Shown: positions 35,484 to 47,028 of the stretch, in pieces
Position numbering within the stretch: position 1 is the first letter of the stretch
Layout of the letters: each line of letters opens with the position of its first letter
Assembly: GCF_019175385.1 (NCBI RefSeq)
Contig: NC_083340.1
Coordinates: 9,808,336 to 9,872,335 of the forward strand
Length of the DNA stretch: 64,000 nucleotides
Direction: 5' to 3'
Source of the DNA: Lycium barbarum
Taxonomy: Eukaryota > Streptophyta > Magnoliopsida > Solanales > Solanaceae
Notes under the pieces: model-generated
The model's input: the letters and a program-made list of their open reading frames with translations, nothing else
Database searches by the model: none
Told to the model about the DNA's origin: nothing
Translations under genes and position numbers: made by a program

Positions 35484-38400
35484 TCAAACTTTGTTCAAGA
35501 CATCATCTTCAAAACCATTTAAATTTGCAAATGACGTGTCTGTAGAAGGAAGATTCTTCGCCGTATCCAGCTCCTCACCTATCATGACACCTCCGTTCTC
35601 AGCAAACACATCAGCTGATGTGACCCCATCAAGAGAAAACAATTGAGTTGCACAAGCGGATATGGATAATGGGCTGGTTTGCATCTCAACAGAAGGATTT
35701 TCCACAGCATGTCCTATATGTACAAGAGTGCCATTTTCAGTAGCTACACGATCAATCTGGCCACCACTCAGATTATCTGCGGTAGAACTTGAATGCCGGA
35801 GCTCAGCCAGATCATCTACCACATTGGCTAATGTGTCTGTTCTATTGATTGCATTCACCACACCAGGTGCAGTAGCAGTCAGCTGAAGAGCTTGTCGCCT
35901 CGACTGGCCACTTCCAGGACCAAGTTGAGCATTCAACTGCTTCTGCACCCAGACAGCTAGAGAAAGTGCATGATCACGAATCAAAGAATCATGAGGTGGG
36001 CAGTGTAACATATCAACCAGAGCCTGCATATATTGGAACATACTGGTGGATGGAGTAACAGACCCTTTGTCACGTAGATATTTAATACTTTTGAGAATAT
36101 GCTCACATAAGTTTCCCATTTTCGCCCAATTACAATCACAGAGTGCATACTCAGAAGTTGGATTCCGAACTACATGCACTTGATGTCGATCTGCCTGATC
36201 AACAACTTTCGAATATTCACCCTCAACTAACACATCAGAATCTGGAATCTGCAATGATTTCTGCCAAGCTGTTAAGCCACTCATCCATTCCACCTTCCAG
36301 TATCGTGCAAAATCATCCTTCCCCGAGTACTCATCAAGCCAGAAGTAAGAATGCACTATAGTACCTAGCTTATCAACAAGCCAATCAGCACGTTGATATA
36401 CACTATTTTCTCTCTCATTCAATAACCTAAGCTTCATTTGGTTGTGATAGTACTCCATCGCCGAGCATGTCTCTTGGCTGGCAAGAGGAAGAGTTCTCAG
36501 TGCACTTGTCCAGAGCCCTGAGTAGACAAAATCTGTCAGCAAGAAAAACCTCAAAGACGAACCAACTAATATACAAAGGGGAGTGTAAGAATATGATTTC
36601 GAGCACTCTAGAAGAAAAATGCCTTTTTTGTAGAATAATACTAAGCTAGCACGTCCTTTTGTAAGTGAGGACACCAAAAAGAAATATCCACTAAAGTTGG
36701 AATATAGAGAGAACTGTTTGTCCGCTTTGTTCTTTCCGAGAAGTCTATCTATCCCATTTTATATGTTACAATTTGATTAATCAGACGAAAATCAATTTCA
36801 CTTGCAGATTATATTAGTGCTAGAAGAAAATTTAAAAATGATAAGGTAGTGATGGAAGAAATAATTCAACTACTAATTGAAGCATGTGCATAAAGTATCT
36901 ATCATGGAAAAACATCAAAATGGAGTAAATGATATGCTTCAGTATTCCAATATTGACAACTTCTGAAAGACTATTATTTCTCATAGAGGTGTGTGAAATA
37001 TCTAGGATGTCCCAAAGCAACAGTTGTACATTGTGGACAAAGGGAGTATAGTTTGAATTCATGCTAGTCCTGGATCTGAATCAGATTATGAGTGTGTCAA
37101 ATGGGAGTTAGCAAAAGACATGTTTCAGAGGTACTTCAATCTAACTCCAATAAAAAGTCTATTGTTACCCACAGAGGAATCTATTTTACTGAATAATATG
37201 CCTAACCTAGTCTTGGGTACCATATGGCCTTGAAATAGTCCAAAAAGTCTGCAGCATCCACAAAATCTTCCATAAATTCTTCAAACAAATCAGCAGTTCC
37301 ATCTTTTTTGCAGATGCGATGCACTGTCTGGCCTAACCTCTTTGCAATTGCAGCACAGTTTTCCATTTCTGAGCATTTCTTAATCAAGTTCTTATGCCAT
37401 GAATGACGAACCCGCCAAAAGCATATCAATACAGAGCACTGAAACACTTCCCTGAGTGATAAACAAAGAAAGATATAATACACCATTCATGCAAGAAAAA
37501 ATCAAGAAGATAAAGAAGTAAATGACTAGGAGGCACAATTTTAAACTGCACAATCTAGTATCCAAACATAATCTGCAGAACCACAACTCATGAGTGCCTG
37601 AGAAAATACACAAAGGAAAACTCATGCCTAAAATTCATATTAACCTTCAACATACTTAATGAGCAAGTATGCCTTAATAATTCCATCATTCATTTAAAAT
37701 TTGCTACTATTTAACCTTTGGTGTAGAACAGGGACCCGATAAATTGCTGACGGACTTTTCAAATTCACTTCTGTCAATAAGAAACATTATGGTTAGACGT
37801 GAATCAGACACTGGTTTATACTATTCTTCATTCGTTCAAATCATTCAGACGATCCAACAAGTAACATTGAAATTGCCAGCCTATTTTGCGCACGCTCATC
37901 TGCTAATATCCCAATCCACTAGCCTAACATTATAAATTTCCTGGACCAAGACTAATAAAGTAAAAGCCTCCCCCTGATTCCAAAAGTTAGATGGTACTGG
38001 TGCAACTTAGTTTACCATGCTAAAGAGAAAATCCCCACGTCCACTAGGAATAAGGAAAAAACACTACCATGGTCGTTGATTTAAAAGAAAACAACCATGG
38101 TCATTGATTTGAAAGAAAAAAACCATGGTCATTGATTTGTATTGAATTACATTATCACTTAATCATGCAAATGAATGCGGGACAAAAGATTGCAAGCAAC
38201 CTGATTGCAAGGACGTCAGCTGAAGGATCATCCACAATGAATCCAGCCAACTTCCAGTTAGGATCTTTCATATGAACTTTGTTATATAGGGCCCTCATCC
38301 ATCTAAGTGTATCTCCACTTGCACACCTAGGTGCTATTATCCATGCCACCGGTATAGCCTTGTTGTCTGAGTTGAACACAACAAGACTGTGAATAGGATA

Positions 38401-39494
38401 CTGGATGAATTTGCATAAAAGACAAAGTAAGCTTTCAAGTATTAGTTGTTTCAAGAAACTTGGTAACCATGTAAATTAAATACCTTTAATTTATTAGTTC
38501 CAAACTTTGAATCAGAGGCTAGAAGGCCGTGATTTCCAAACCGGATCAGTTGTTGAAACTGCCATTCTGTTTGAATGCCCAAAACAAAAGGCTCGGAATC
38601 AGAGAAATTCTCATAAAAGAACACTTGATTCTGGTGACTTTTGACCCACATGCTAATGCTGACTGCATCATCCATGTCAAGTTCATAAGTAGAGCGCCGT
38701 ATGCTCCTCTCTTGTCTCCGAACATACCTGTGAGTTAAAAGGTCATCTCGGTTGCACGGACCTCCTTGTTTCTCCACTGATTCATTGTGTCTCTGCATGA
38801 TTGTTTCCACGGACACTCCAACATACAGCAGGGACAAAACACGGAGACGAAGATCCTCTGATATGTATGGAGCATACATGGCGCGTGTTCCAGCAGCCTT
38901 TTTGTCCTGTGGGCCATGGCAAGGTAATCCTTTCTTATCCACGTGCTTATCTTGGTTATAGATGATAAGTGCTACAGATGGGTCAGCAATTAAGCGTTTG
39001 ACAATAAAGTGGCAGGTGCACCCCCTCTTTGTATTAGGTCGACCAGCAGGTTTTTTCTTAGGAACGTATGTGGTTCTACTCGGTCGAACGATTCCACCCT
39101 TTCTATGGTCATCGGGACCAAAGGAGCACCAGTACCTAAAGAATTATAAGGTTATATTACAAAATGCATTGTGGCAGATACTAGCAACTGAAACAAGCTA
39201 AAGAGATAAAAGCACAGCTTACAGAATATATTCAAGGATGCCATCAACTTTAGGCTTGTAAGTCGTCTCCGCAGGCCGACGTCTCCGAGCTTCAACATGG
39301 AATCTTGTTGGACATTCTTTGTTAGCAGATTCACCCCTAACAAAGTCATCTACTCTAGCAAATGGAATGAGAGCAACTCTGTCTATGTTATCGCGATAGC
39401 CTTCTACCTTAGACCACACAAGTTCAGCAGAAGAAAATTCCAAAGTCGGTGGGCTCTGAACAGGAAGGGAAAGAATTTGATCCCATCTAGCCAT
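35484..39494 (-). CDS. SWIM zinc-finger protein of MULE-transposase ancestry, 5 exons, 800 aa
   Basis: Coding exons, 5' to 3': 39223-39494, 38484-39135, 38201-38400, 37207-37451, 35484-36517. All introns are GT-AG and in phase. The start MARWDQILSLP is the first ATG and lies directly after an acceptor (TTACAG), so an intron splits the 5' UTR. The N-terminal third is the very conserved plant block (VEGYRDNIDRVALIPF, RVDDFVRGES, GRPNTKRGC, KHVDKKGLPCHGPQ, YVGVSVETIMQRHN). The middle resembles a transposase core (SDSKFGTNKL about residue 298, FIVDDPSADV about 363). The SWIM motif C-D-C-x8-C-E-H lies at about 583-596. It closely resembles an Arabidopsis SWIM family protein (At1g60560-like, from memory). 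Its molecular role is unknown to me. SWIM domains bind zinc and are thought to bind DNA or protein. A single-copy, multi-exon gene without TIRs suggests domestication. The C-terminus may be truncated (see 35187-35483). Confidence 0.88.
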
Positions 39495-39908
39495 CTGTAA
39501 TAATAGAGGAGAAAATGATAAGGGTAAGTAGAACAGATTACACTTGTGAACACATAATGAGTTGGATTGCAAGCATTCACTAATCAGCTTTGATTACTCT
39601 TATGGCATTTAGTGTCTTAAGAGGTGGGGGCATGACGCAAGTGTTTTACCTAACAGGAAGGGTGGAGGATAAGTCTCAAACTAGTTGGAATCGGCTATAT
39701 AAATCTTCTGGGCTGATCCATCTCTTTTCATTCAGTATTTAAGAAAAAACATCATAATTGGCTATTTTAAATTTGCTACCAATCTATCACAACCCTCCTT
39801 TCGGGTTGGACCGGCCATATGTTTCACACAGCCAATAATAAGCATTATTTACAAAAATTGTGGAAAATTACTAAAAGTTGTAACATTTTAAAACATAGCA
39901 ATTAAGTA

Positions 39909-40143
39909 GGCGTTTGGCCATGAAAACCAAATATTTTTCACTTTATTTGGAATTTTGAAGTTGGAGTTGTGTTTGGTTATAGTTTTGCAAAGAATATTTG
40001 GTCGTTTGACTATATTGAAAGTGAAAAAAAAAGGTGTTTTTCAAAAGTTGTATTTGGAATTTTCATGGCCAAACGTTGATTTCCAAATAAAGAGAAATAA
40101 TTTTCCGGAAAAAAGTGAAAAATTATCATGGTCAAACGGGTCT
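39909..40143. mobile_element. hAT-like MITE (GGCGTTTGGCCATG family)
   Basis: Left end GGCGTTTGGCCATGAAAA. The right end is its partial complement 'atggtcaaacgggtc'. The flanks attaagta and ttaagtgt share ttaagt. An internal inverted copy of 'tttttcatggccaaacg' lies at about 40062-40076. It lies within the probable first intron of the SWIM gene. Confidence 0.7.
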
Positions 40144-40263
40144 TAAGTGTAAGAAACTTCACGCGCTTGAACGTCAAAGAATACCAACATAAGTATAAGA
40201 ATATCATGATATAGCAACCATTAACAACTTCACAACAATCCAAACATTATAAAGAACATCATA

Positions 40264-40430
40264 GAGCCCATTTGGATTAGCTGAATTTAAGTAGCTTTTA
40301 AGCTGAAAGCACTTTTCAAGTGCTGGAGCTGATTTTATCAAATAAGCAATTACGTGTTTGGATAGAAGTGCTGGAAAAAAGTGGTTGATGTGCTTGGTAA
40401 ACAAGTAATAGTAAGCACTTTTTTCTTGTT
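40264..40430. mobile_element. Tourist-like MITE fragment (GAGCCC family)
   Basis: Begins GAGCCCATTTGGATTAGCTG and holds 'agcttttaagctgaaagcac', as in the complete copy at 59438-59700. The right end is degraded. Confidence 0.6.
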
Positions 40431-40754
40431 AAAATAACTGAAACATCCTTAAATCTATTAACACTATAAAGGGAGCTGATTACTACAAGATTTTGATTCT
40501 AAATTAATTCAACTACTAGATAATTTATATTTCAATTTACATCAACTATCCAAATTACATTTACAAATGCAATCAAGTTTGAGTTGGGTTTGTCCACACT
40601 GATCCCTATATCCTAATTTCTTGCATGATTCAATTCCTCTCTTTATCAATGCGAAATTAGAGTAGAAAGTAGCTGACTTCAATTTTTTTTTATAATTTTT
40701 ACATTTTTTTTAATATGTAACCAGTCCCACTTCCTTATCGCAGGTAAAAGAAAA

Positions 40755-40850
40755 AGTCAGCCCGGTCCACTAAGGCCCGCTATGTGCGGGGTGCAGAAAG
40801 GGCCGGACCACAAGTGTCTATTGTACGAGATTGTTTCCACGGTTAGCCTT
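40755..40850. repeat. Dispersed repeat fragment ('gcccggtccactaag')
   Basis: The segment with 'cagcccggtccactaagg', 'tgtgcggggtgcag' and 'gggccggaccacaag' matches a short dispersed repeat familiar from many dicot genomes. Its class is uncertain and both ends are worn. Confidence 0.45.
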
Positions 40851-42577
40851 AAAATAAGTATGTAAGACTCTTAAAGATATACATGTACACATATACTATA
40901 ATTTAGACTGAAGTCTGCGGATGCTAGAGCGAGAGAACCAACTAGTCAAAAACAGCAAAAAGAAAAAATAGAATGAAAACAAGTACAAGTATATAATTGG
41001 AAGAGAAACCTATTAAGAAGCTCCCAATATTATTATTGAGAGACGCCAAGCTGGAAGCGCAACGCCGGAGGAAAGTGAGTCGCAGGCGGCTGAACTAGGT
41101 TGGCTTTATATATTCTTTTATTAGAACCATATATATTTATCCCACTAGAAATGATTTTTTTTTCCCCAGGGTAATTGACACTTTGACCCTTTCAAGTTTC
41201 GAGAACTGTCATTTGGCTTATGTTATAGCCTTATAATAGATAGAGATGTTAATCGTTTTCAAAAAATCGACTTAAACGGCCAAGCATATCGAATCGATTT
41301 TTAGGTTTTTTTTTAATAAAAATGATGGATTTTATAAAAATTAACAATCTTACCAAATAAGTTTATATGTGTAAAATATATTCTATATATTAGATTTAAA
41401 TATAATAAAATATTAAAATTTTCGCTTTGGGTTCGGGATGATGAAAACGATTATAAGCCGGCAACATAATTAACACCTAAAGTTCCAACTCTGAAACCTA
41501 TTATACTAGTTCTAGTGTCTCGAGTAGTAACTATCCTGTAAGCTACAAGGTATTTCAGCGATCTTGGATAGAAAGTTACAAAGTATTAGATATATTTCAT
41601 CTCATATGATATTAAATTTCTCTTATTAGATACTTAATCTTAGTAGACTCAGTTCTTGAGTCCATCTTGATTGATTGTTGCCTCCTTGTGCGATATAAAT
41701 TATACTTTTTATCTTTACTTAACATTATTTTTACACTAACGTAAAAAGGGGGACTAATCTTTATTCTTGTCTTCTTTCATATTTTTCTTGATTCATCACC
41801 TTTTAAAAAGTAAAATTATCTAGAGAGTTTTTGCAAAAGTGCGATAGAAGTATGCATGATATCGTGTCGTTAACGTTTACTGGTGACTATGACATAATGT
41901 TGTTTTTTTTAAAAAAATCAAATATTAATCGAACCATACGAATACCGAGATGATGGGACGGTTTCGAAAAGTCTAATTTTAATTTTAGAAAATGAAATAA
42001 CTGAAAAATTAGTATAGTATAAATTTTATAAATAGAACCCTACTTAAGGGTCATTTATGGCACCCTGCTTATAGGAGTACTATACTTAAGGGTCATTTCA
42101 TTTATGGCATATTTACTCGGAACTGTTTATGCGATAACTAATAATATTATGTATTGTTACGCAGTAAAGAGCATGTATGGCTTATTATGAAATGAACAAT
42201 AACATAGAGAATGTTACACAGATTGCTATGTAAAAAATTTATACTTTAAAGTTTAAATAATTTTATTCACATATTTGTTACGCTTATTTTTATTACACAT
42301 ACAATCTTGTACGATATATTACCTTCAATCAACGTATCTAGTTCGGCCAACAAAGTATTGAATTAGAAATATCGAAAATAATTTCTTATGCAGCCAAGCA
42401 AATTGTAAGTATTATTTAATGCCAGATCCATTTACAGTAGAATAGGTCACATGAAAACATTTTTGTGACCCTCAAAAAAAGAAATAGGAGAACAATATGA
42501 TTTGGCTCTTTACCTTTTCAACTTCAGACAAACGAATGCAATGCGACTCGTTAGATCAAAGTTATAGTAACAAATAT

Positions 42578-43644
42578 GGCCAAAGTCATACATGGACTCT
42601 TGAACTTGTCCTGATTTTCCATCTAGACCCCCAACTGAAACGTTGACCATCTGAACCCCTAAACATAAGATAAAATGTGTCATTTGAACCCCCTCGTGCC
42701 AACTGGGCACACGCGTGAAGCTCACTTGCTGTGACATGGAAAAATAGACCAGTGACATGGAGCCATGTCATGTTACCTGTTTTTTTTTTTTTTTTTTTTT
42801 AAATAAGCCTGTCAACAAATATAATTAATTTTAACAAAAACTCTATTTTAAAATCTATTTAAATAATTAAAAAAAAAATGAAAAACCCAACCCATCCTCT
42901 CTGATAGCCCACCTTGCCACTGCCACTGCCGCCGCTATCTCCTCCTCCGCCGCCGTCGCTTTCTTTTTTAAAATTTTTAATCATTAAAAATTAATTTTAA
43001 CAAAAACTCTATTTTAAAATCTATTTAAATAATTAAAAAAAATTAAAAAACCCAACCCATCCTCTCCGATAGCCCACTTCACCGCCGCCACTGCCTTCGC
43101 CGCCGCCGCTTCAAAATCTATTTAAATAGCGTTTTTGTTAAAATTAATTTTTAATGATTAAAAATTTTAAAAAGGAAAGCGGCGACGGCGGCGGCGGTCT
43201 ATATGTCACTTAGTCATCTCTGCCTCGCTGCGGGTCCTTTCAAATGAAAAGATGCAAAAGGTGTTGATACGTCCTATCCACATAGAAATCTTACCCTCTT
43301 CCACACATTACCGGTGGATGCTACAGCCGCTAGTGGCGGTGGTGAAGTGGACTATCGGAGAGGATGGGTTGGGTTTTTCATTTTTTTTTTAATTATTTAA
43401 ATAGATTTTAAAATAGAGTTTTTATTAAAATTAATTTTTAATGATTAAAAATTCAAAAAAAGAAAAAAATTGGTCTCTCACGCTCTGTTTAAAGCAGTGA
43501 GCTTCACGCGTGTGCTAGCTGGCACGAGGAGGTTCAAATGACACATTTTATCTTATGTTCGGGAATTCAGATGATCAACATTTCAGTTGGGGGGTCTAGA
43601 TGAAAAATCAGGACAAATTTAGGGATTCATGTATGACTTTGGCC
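42578..43644. mobile_element. Mutator-type foldback MITE, 10-bp TSD
   Basis: taacaaatat occurs at 42568-42577 and 43645-43654. The ends GGCCAAAGTCATACATG... and their complement form long inverted repeats of about 160 bases. Between them lies a second set of inverted and direct copies of a block with 'aaaactctattttaaaatc' and 'aacccaacccatcctctc', with CCG-rich stretches (about 42920-42960, 43085-43110 and 43180-43197). Long TIRs with a 9-10 bp duplication point to a Mutator-like MITE. There is no coding capacity. Confidence 0.85.
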
Positions 43645-43904
43645 TAACAAATATTGAATGTGCCACTACAATAGTGGCAAGTGATAAAGAAAATATATGA
43701 CCCCACATGGCATATCAATCAAAATCCAATTTTTTTACATTACTCGTTTGCATGAACATCATGGTATAGAGCGTCAACAAAACAACAACGCTTAAAAGTT
43801 CCAACAAGTATGGGATCTAATCCTAAAATAAGATATAATTCAACAGACCACCAAACGTTTCCACATAGATTTGAGACCTATTTTGATTCTGAATATTTTT
43901 TTTA

Positions 43905-45635
43905 TCACAATTTGATCACAATTTTGTTCAAAGCTTCATAGTGCCCTAAAATGACATCAGCATGACGTTCCTTCTGATTGTCGTTCTCCTTCACTCTCTT
44001 GAGATTAGATAACTTCTGTACGTTTAACATCATCACCACTATAAACATGAACAGGATAATATAACCCCAGGCTGCATATTAGAAACAAGAAGAGTCTCGT
44101 TAAACTGACTTTAACAACATTGTTAACTCTCAAAAATATATAATTGGTCAATCAAACCCTAGACACAAAATACAGCTTGTCTCGAGGCGGAGGCATGATT
44201 TTTAGTTTATGAATTTTGAATTATAATTCTTTTTATTTACTGGGTTCTTCTGTCACAAATATAGGGTTTAAGCTGACATTACTGGGTTATATGTCAACAG
44301 TCAGTCCAGTGGTAGAAGCCAGAATTTGTTAGAAATTAGATGAAGAGAATAGAAAGGAGGCTTGATACGTATAACTATCTCAAAAGAGTGATTGCCTGTC
44401 TATTGGGTTAGGTTGTCTCCTTTGGGCCTATTATCAATTGAATTAAAAATGACAGATATGAAGTAATTAAATAGAGAAGATAAGTACGTAGTTGAAATAG
44501 AGACTTGTTCCAAAGGTTTTGTCCAGAACAAACACGTTGAAATATTTCACCAGTACCACTATATAATAGATTTTTCATTAAAGGGAACTCCGAATATAGA
44601 AAAGTAAACACGTGAAGAAGCTAAAGAGAATCAACATCTACTATGTATACATAGAAATAATTTTAACCTTGTATATATAATACAATTTTCGGGCTAAAAA
44701 AGTTCGGATGAGCCCCCTTTCACTGAGTTGCGCCCTAGCTCCCACCCTGAGTTAGTTTAAACTGAATAACAAATAGAAAGATTTTATACAACCGACCCCA
44801 AGACCCCAACTAATTTGGATTGAGATAAATTGATTTTCAATAAGCGAAAAATGTTACATATTAGGACTAAAAATTACTTGTTTAATATAATTGGTCAATC
44901 AATTAGACCTCAAGAACTTGGATCAGGTCAACTAAAAGTCTAAAACATGGAGGAGATATTACACTTGGAGATTTCAGAAAGAAGGGTGATAAAATATGTA
45001 CCTTTACCATCTGCTATTATCTCATTGAGCCCTTTAAACAGCCCTGTTTCTTGTTGGACTGAAGTTTTAAACTTTGTTGCTACACTGTCTTGAAATTTTT
45101 CCAAGTGCCATGTTAATCCCAGCCCAAAAGTGTTATCAGACAATAAAGGACTATATGCAAATGGGATTCCTACAGTCTTGACATGGTTACAAAAATCTGG
45201 CACAACAAATGATGTTTCCACAACATAAACATGATGTCCTATGCCACTTAGACAGGGAACTTGCAGAAAAGAAGATGAAAGTTCAGCTGAACAATTCAGA
45301 TACTGATACTCTTTCAAGATATAGTAATAGCTGAATGGGGTGTTAGAAAGATTCAGATTCAAGAAAACTTCGTGGACACAGTTTGTGGGGTCGATTAGTT
45401 CGAGTTTTCTGAGATCATATGAAATGGATTTAATGACTAAATCCCCATAAGATGGAAAATTGAGAATGGTTCTGTTTTGCTTACAGTGTAGCTGAAATTC
45501 ATGAAGTCTGAAAGGGAATTGAAGGTTGAGTTCAGATATATTTGCACAGTTAATTGGTAAGCAAGTATTTGTATTAGCATGTGCTTTTACATGTAGAATA
45601 ACAATGAAGAGGGAAATGAAAATCAGAGCATCCAT
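43905..45635 (-). CDS. ATL20-22/WAK-type ectodomain protein lacking RING and kinase, 2 exons, 264 aa
   Basis: Exons 45008-45635 and 43905-44071, joined by a GT-AG intron that keeps phase (GAT-G/CC-TGG). Residues 1-20 form a signal peptide. Residues about 25-155 match the galacturonan-binding-like N-terminal domain of RING-H2 ATL20/21/22 and related WAK or LRK10-like proteins: CxxxC near the start, LQFPFR, FPSYGDLVIKSISYD, IDPTNCV, FLQVPCLS. The usual second cysteine block (C..C...GG.C) is absent. Exon 2 encodes WGYIILFMFIVVMMLN, a transmembrane helix (about 211-226), then a 38-residue basic tail and a stop. No RING-H2 or kinase was found downstream, where a MITE begins 251 bases away. It could be a receptor-like protein, or a gene that lost its effector domain. 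Expected at the plasma membrane. Exon 1 is certain; exon 2 is inferred from splice sites and the helix. Confidence 0.65.
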
Positions 45636-47028
45636 GTATTTCAGAGGCTAACAAACACCCAAATGAAATAGGATTTCACTTGTTCTTCTTAACTTCTCTT
45701 TCAAGGTTTTTTTTGTTTTGTTTGTTTGGGTCTGTAACTGGAATAAAACAGAAAGGGGGCGTAAGGCGTGAGGAAGGGGATAAAGATTGCGGACAGAAGA
45801 GTTGAAGTGTTAGATGGGCAAAGTATCAAAGTAAACTTTCAGCTAATTTATATTTACTGACAACATAATAATGGTGTGATTTTATCCGTAATGGCAAGTT
45901 GATTACTTTATTTTCCAAGTTACAAAGTTCTCTTATTATGAAAAAATATTTATTGTTACTTCTTTAAGTGATTTGATAGAGTAAATTTTTTAATATATTA
46001 TCGGTGTATAAAAATTAAATCTATGTAAACATTGCGATATGGGTGAAATGGATGACTTCTAAGTCTATAGCAAATGGGCGACTTCCAAATCTAACATTAT
46101 TTCCACGTCCAGTCAATGCATTCATCTAATGGCTGCTTTAGAGACATTTGTCTTTGGATAATGACAGAGTAAGCGGAATTTGCTTTATTCAATTTTAGGT
46201 ACTTATTTTCCACAAATACATCCAAAATGGATCTCTCCTTGTTGAAGCACGATTGGTTGGTTTCAAGCAAGGGTCAGTCTTTTGTAGGCCAATTGTTGAT
46301 AAAATAACGTTACAAAATTACCTTGAGAATTCAGGAATCTTACTACCCCATTTAACGTTTATTTGGGTTCAAAAACCAAGGGATTACATTAAGGCGGTGG
46401 GGTTTCCTCGGCCAAGAATAGTGCTAGTGCTGCCAATTGAGCGGGCCGGATCGATTATGAACTTATCCATATTTGACCCGCTTGTCACTCTCTAAAACAA
46501 GATGGATGGGAAATATAAATACTAACATTTATCTTTTCTTTCACTGGTCTTGCTTTATTTAGTTCCAATGAATACTCAAAACTGGTTGCTCATTCAACTA
46601 TTGTAAACACAAGGTACGATCTCAAAGATAAAGAAGTTGATACATCTGGAAAACACTTTCTTTAATTGCCCGAGTTAAGATTGCACTTCGAGTTTCGAAT
46701 CAATCATACAGGAACGTCCATGTCAAGCTAAACACAATTGGGAGATCAGTCAAAGGAAAGAAATTCCATGGAATCCTAGTAACACTTGAAGTTTGACTGT
46801 TATATGTAAATACACTACCTGAATACACAGCTCAATGAATATTTGAACAATACAATAATGTGTTTAAAAGACAAGTTATGATACACTTGAGAACACACAC
46901 ACACACACACAAATACAAACAATGGGACTCCACACAAGAGATTAGATGAATTGGAGGTACAGGGAAAAAGGTTTTCTTAAAATATTAAAGAAAAAGAGAG
47001 GAGGAGGAGAAAAAGAAAGAAGTTTCAA
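45636..47028. other. Intergenic DNA
   Basis: Holds the minus-strand promoter of the receptor-like gene (next to 45636) and the 3' flank of the DeSI-like gene (next to 47028). An (AC)n run lies at about 46895-46911. The open frame at 46253-46495 shows no recognisable protein and is not called. Confidence 0.5.

Larger units (their letters stand above)
39495..42577. other. 5' region of the SWIM gene with MITEs; no other gene
   Basis: A GC-richer block on the minus strand at about 41105-41030 could be the first, non-coding exon. It would be spliced to 39494, but the junction is uncertain. The rest contains MITEs at 39909-40143 and about 40264-40430, a small repeat at 40755-40850, and AT-rich DNA without coding signal. 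Confidence 0.4.

Noticed and set aside
46253..46495. Open frame of 80 codons between two genes
   Set aside because: There is no recognisable domain, the start is uncertain, and composition is like the flanks. It could be a decayed repeat.
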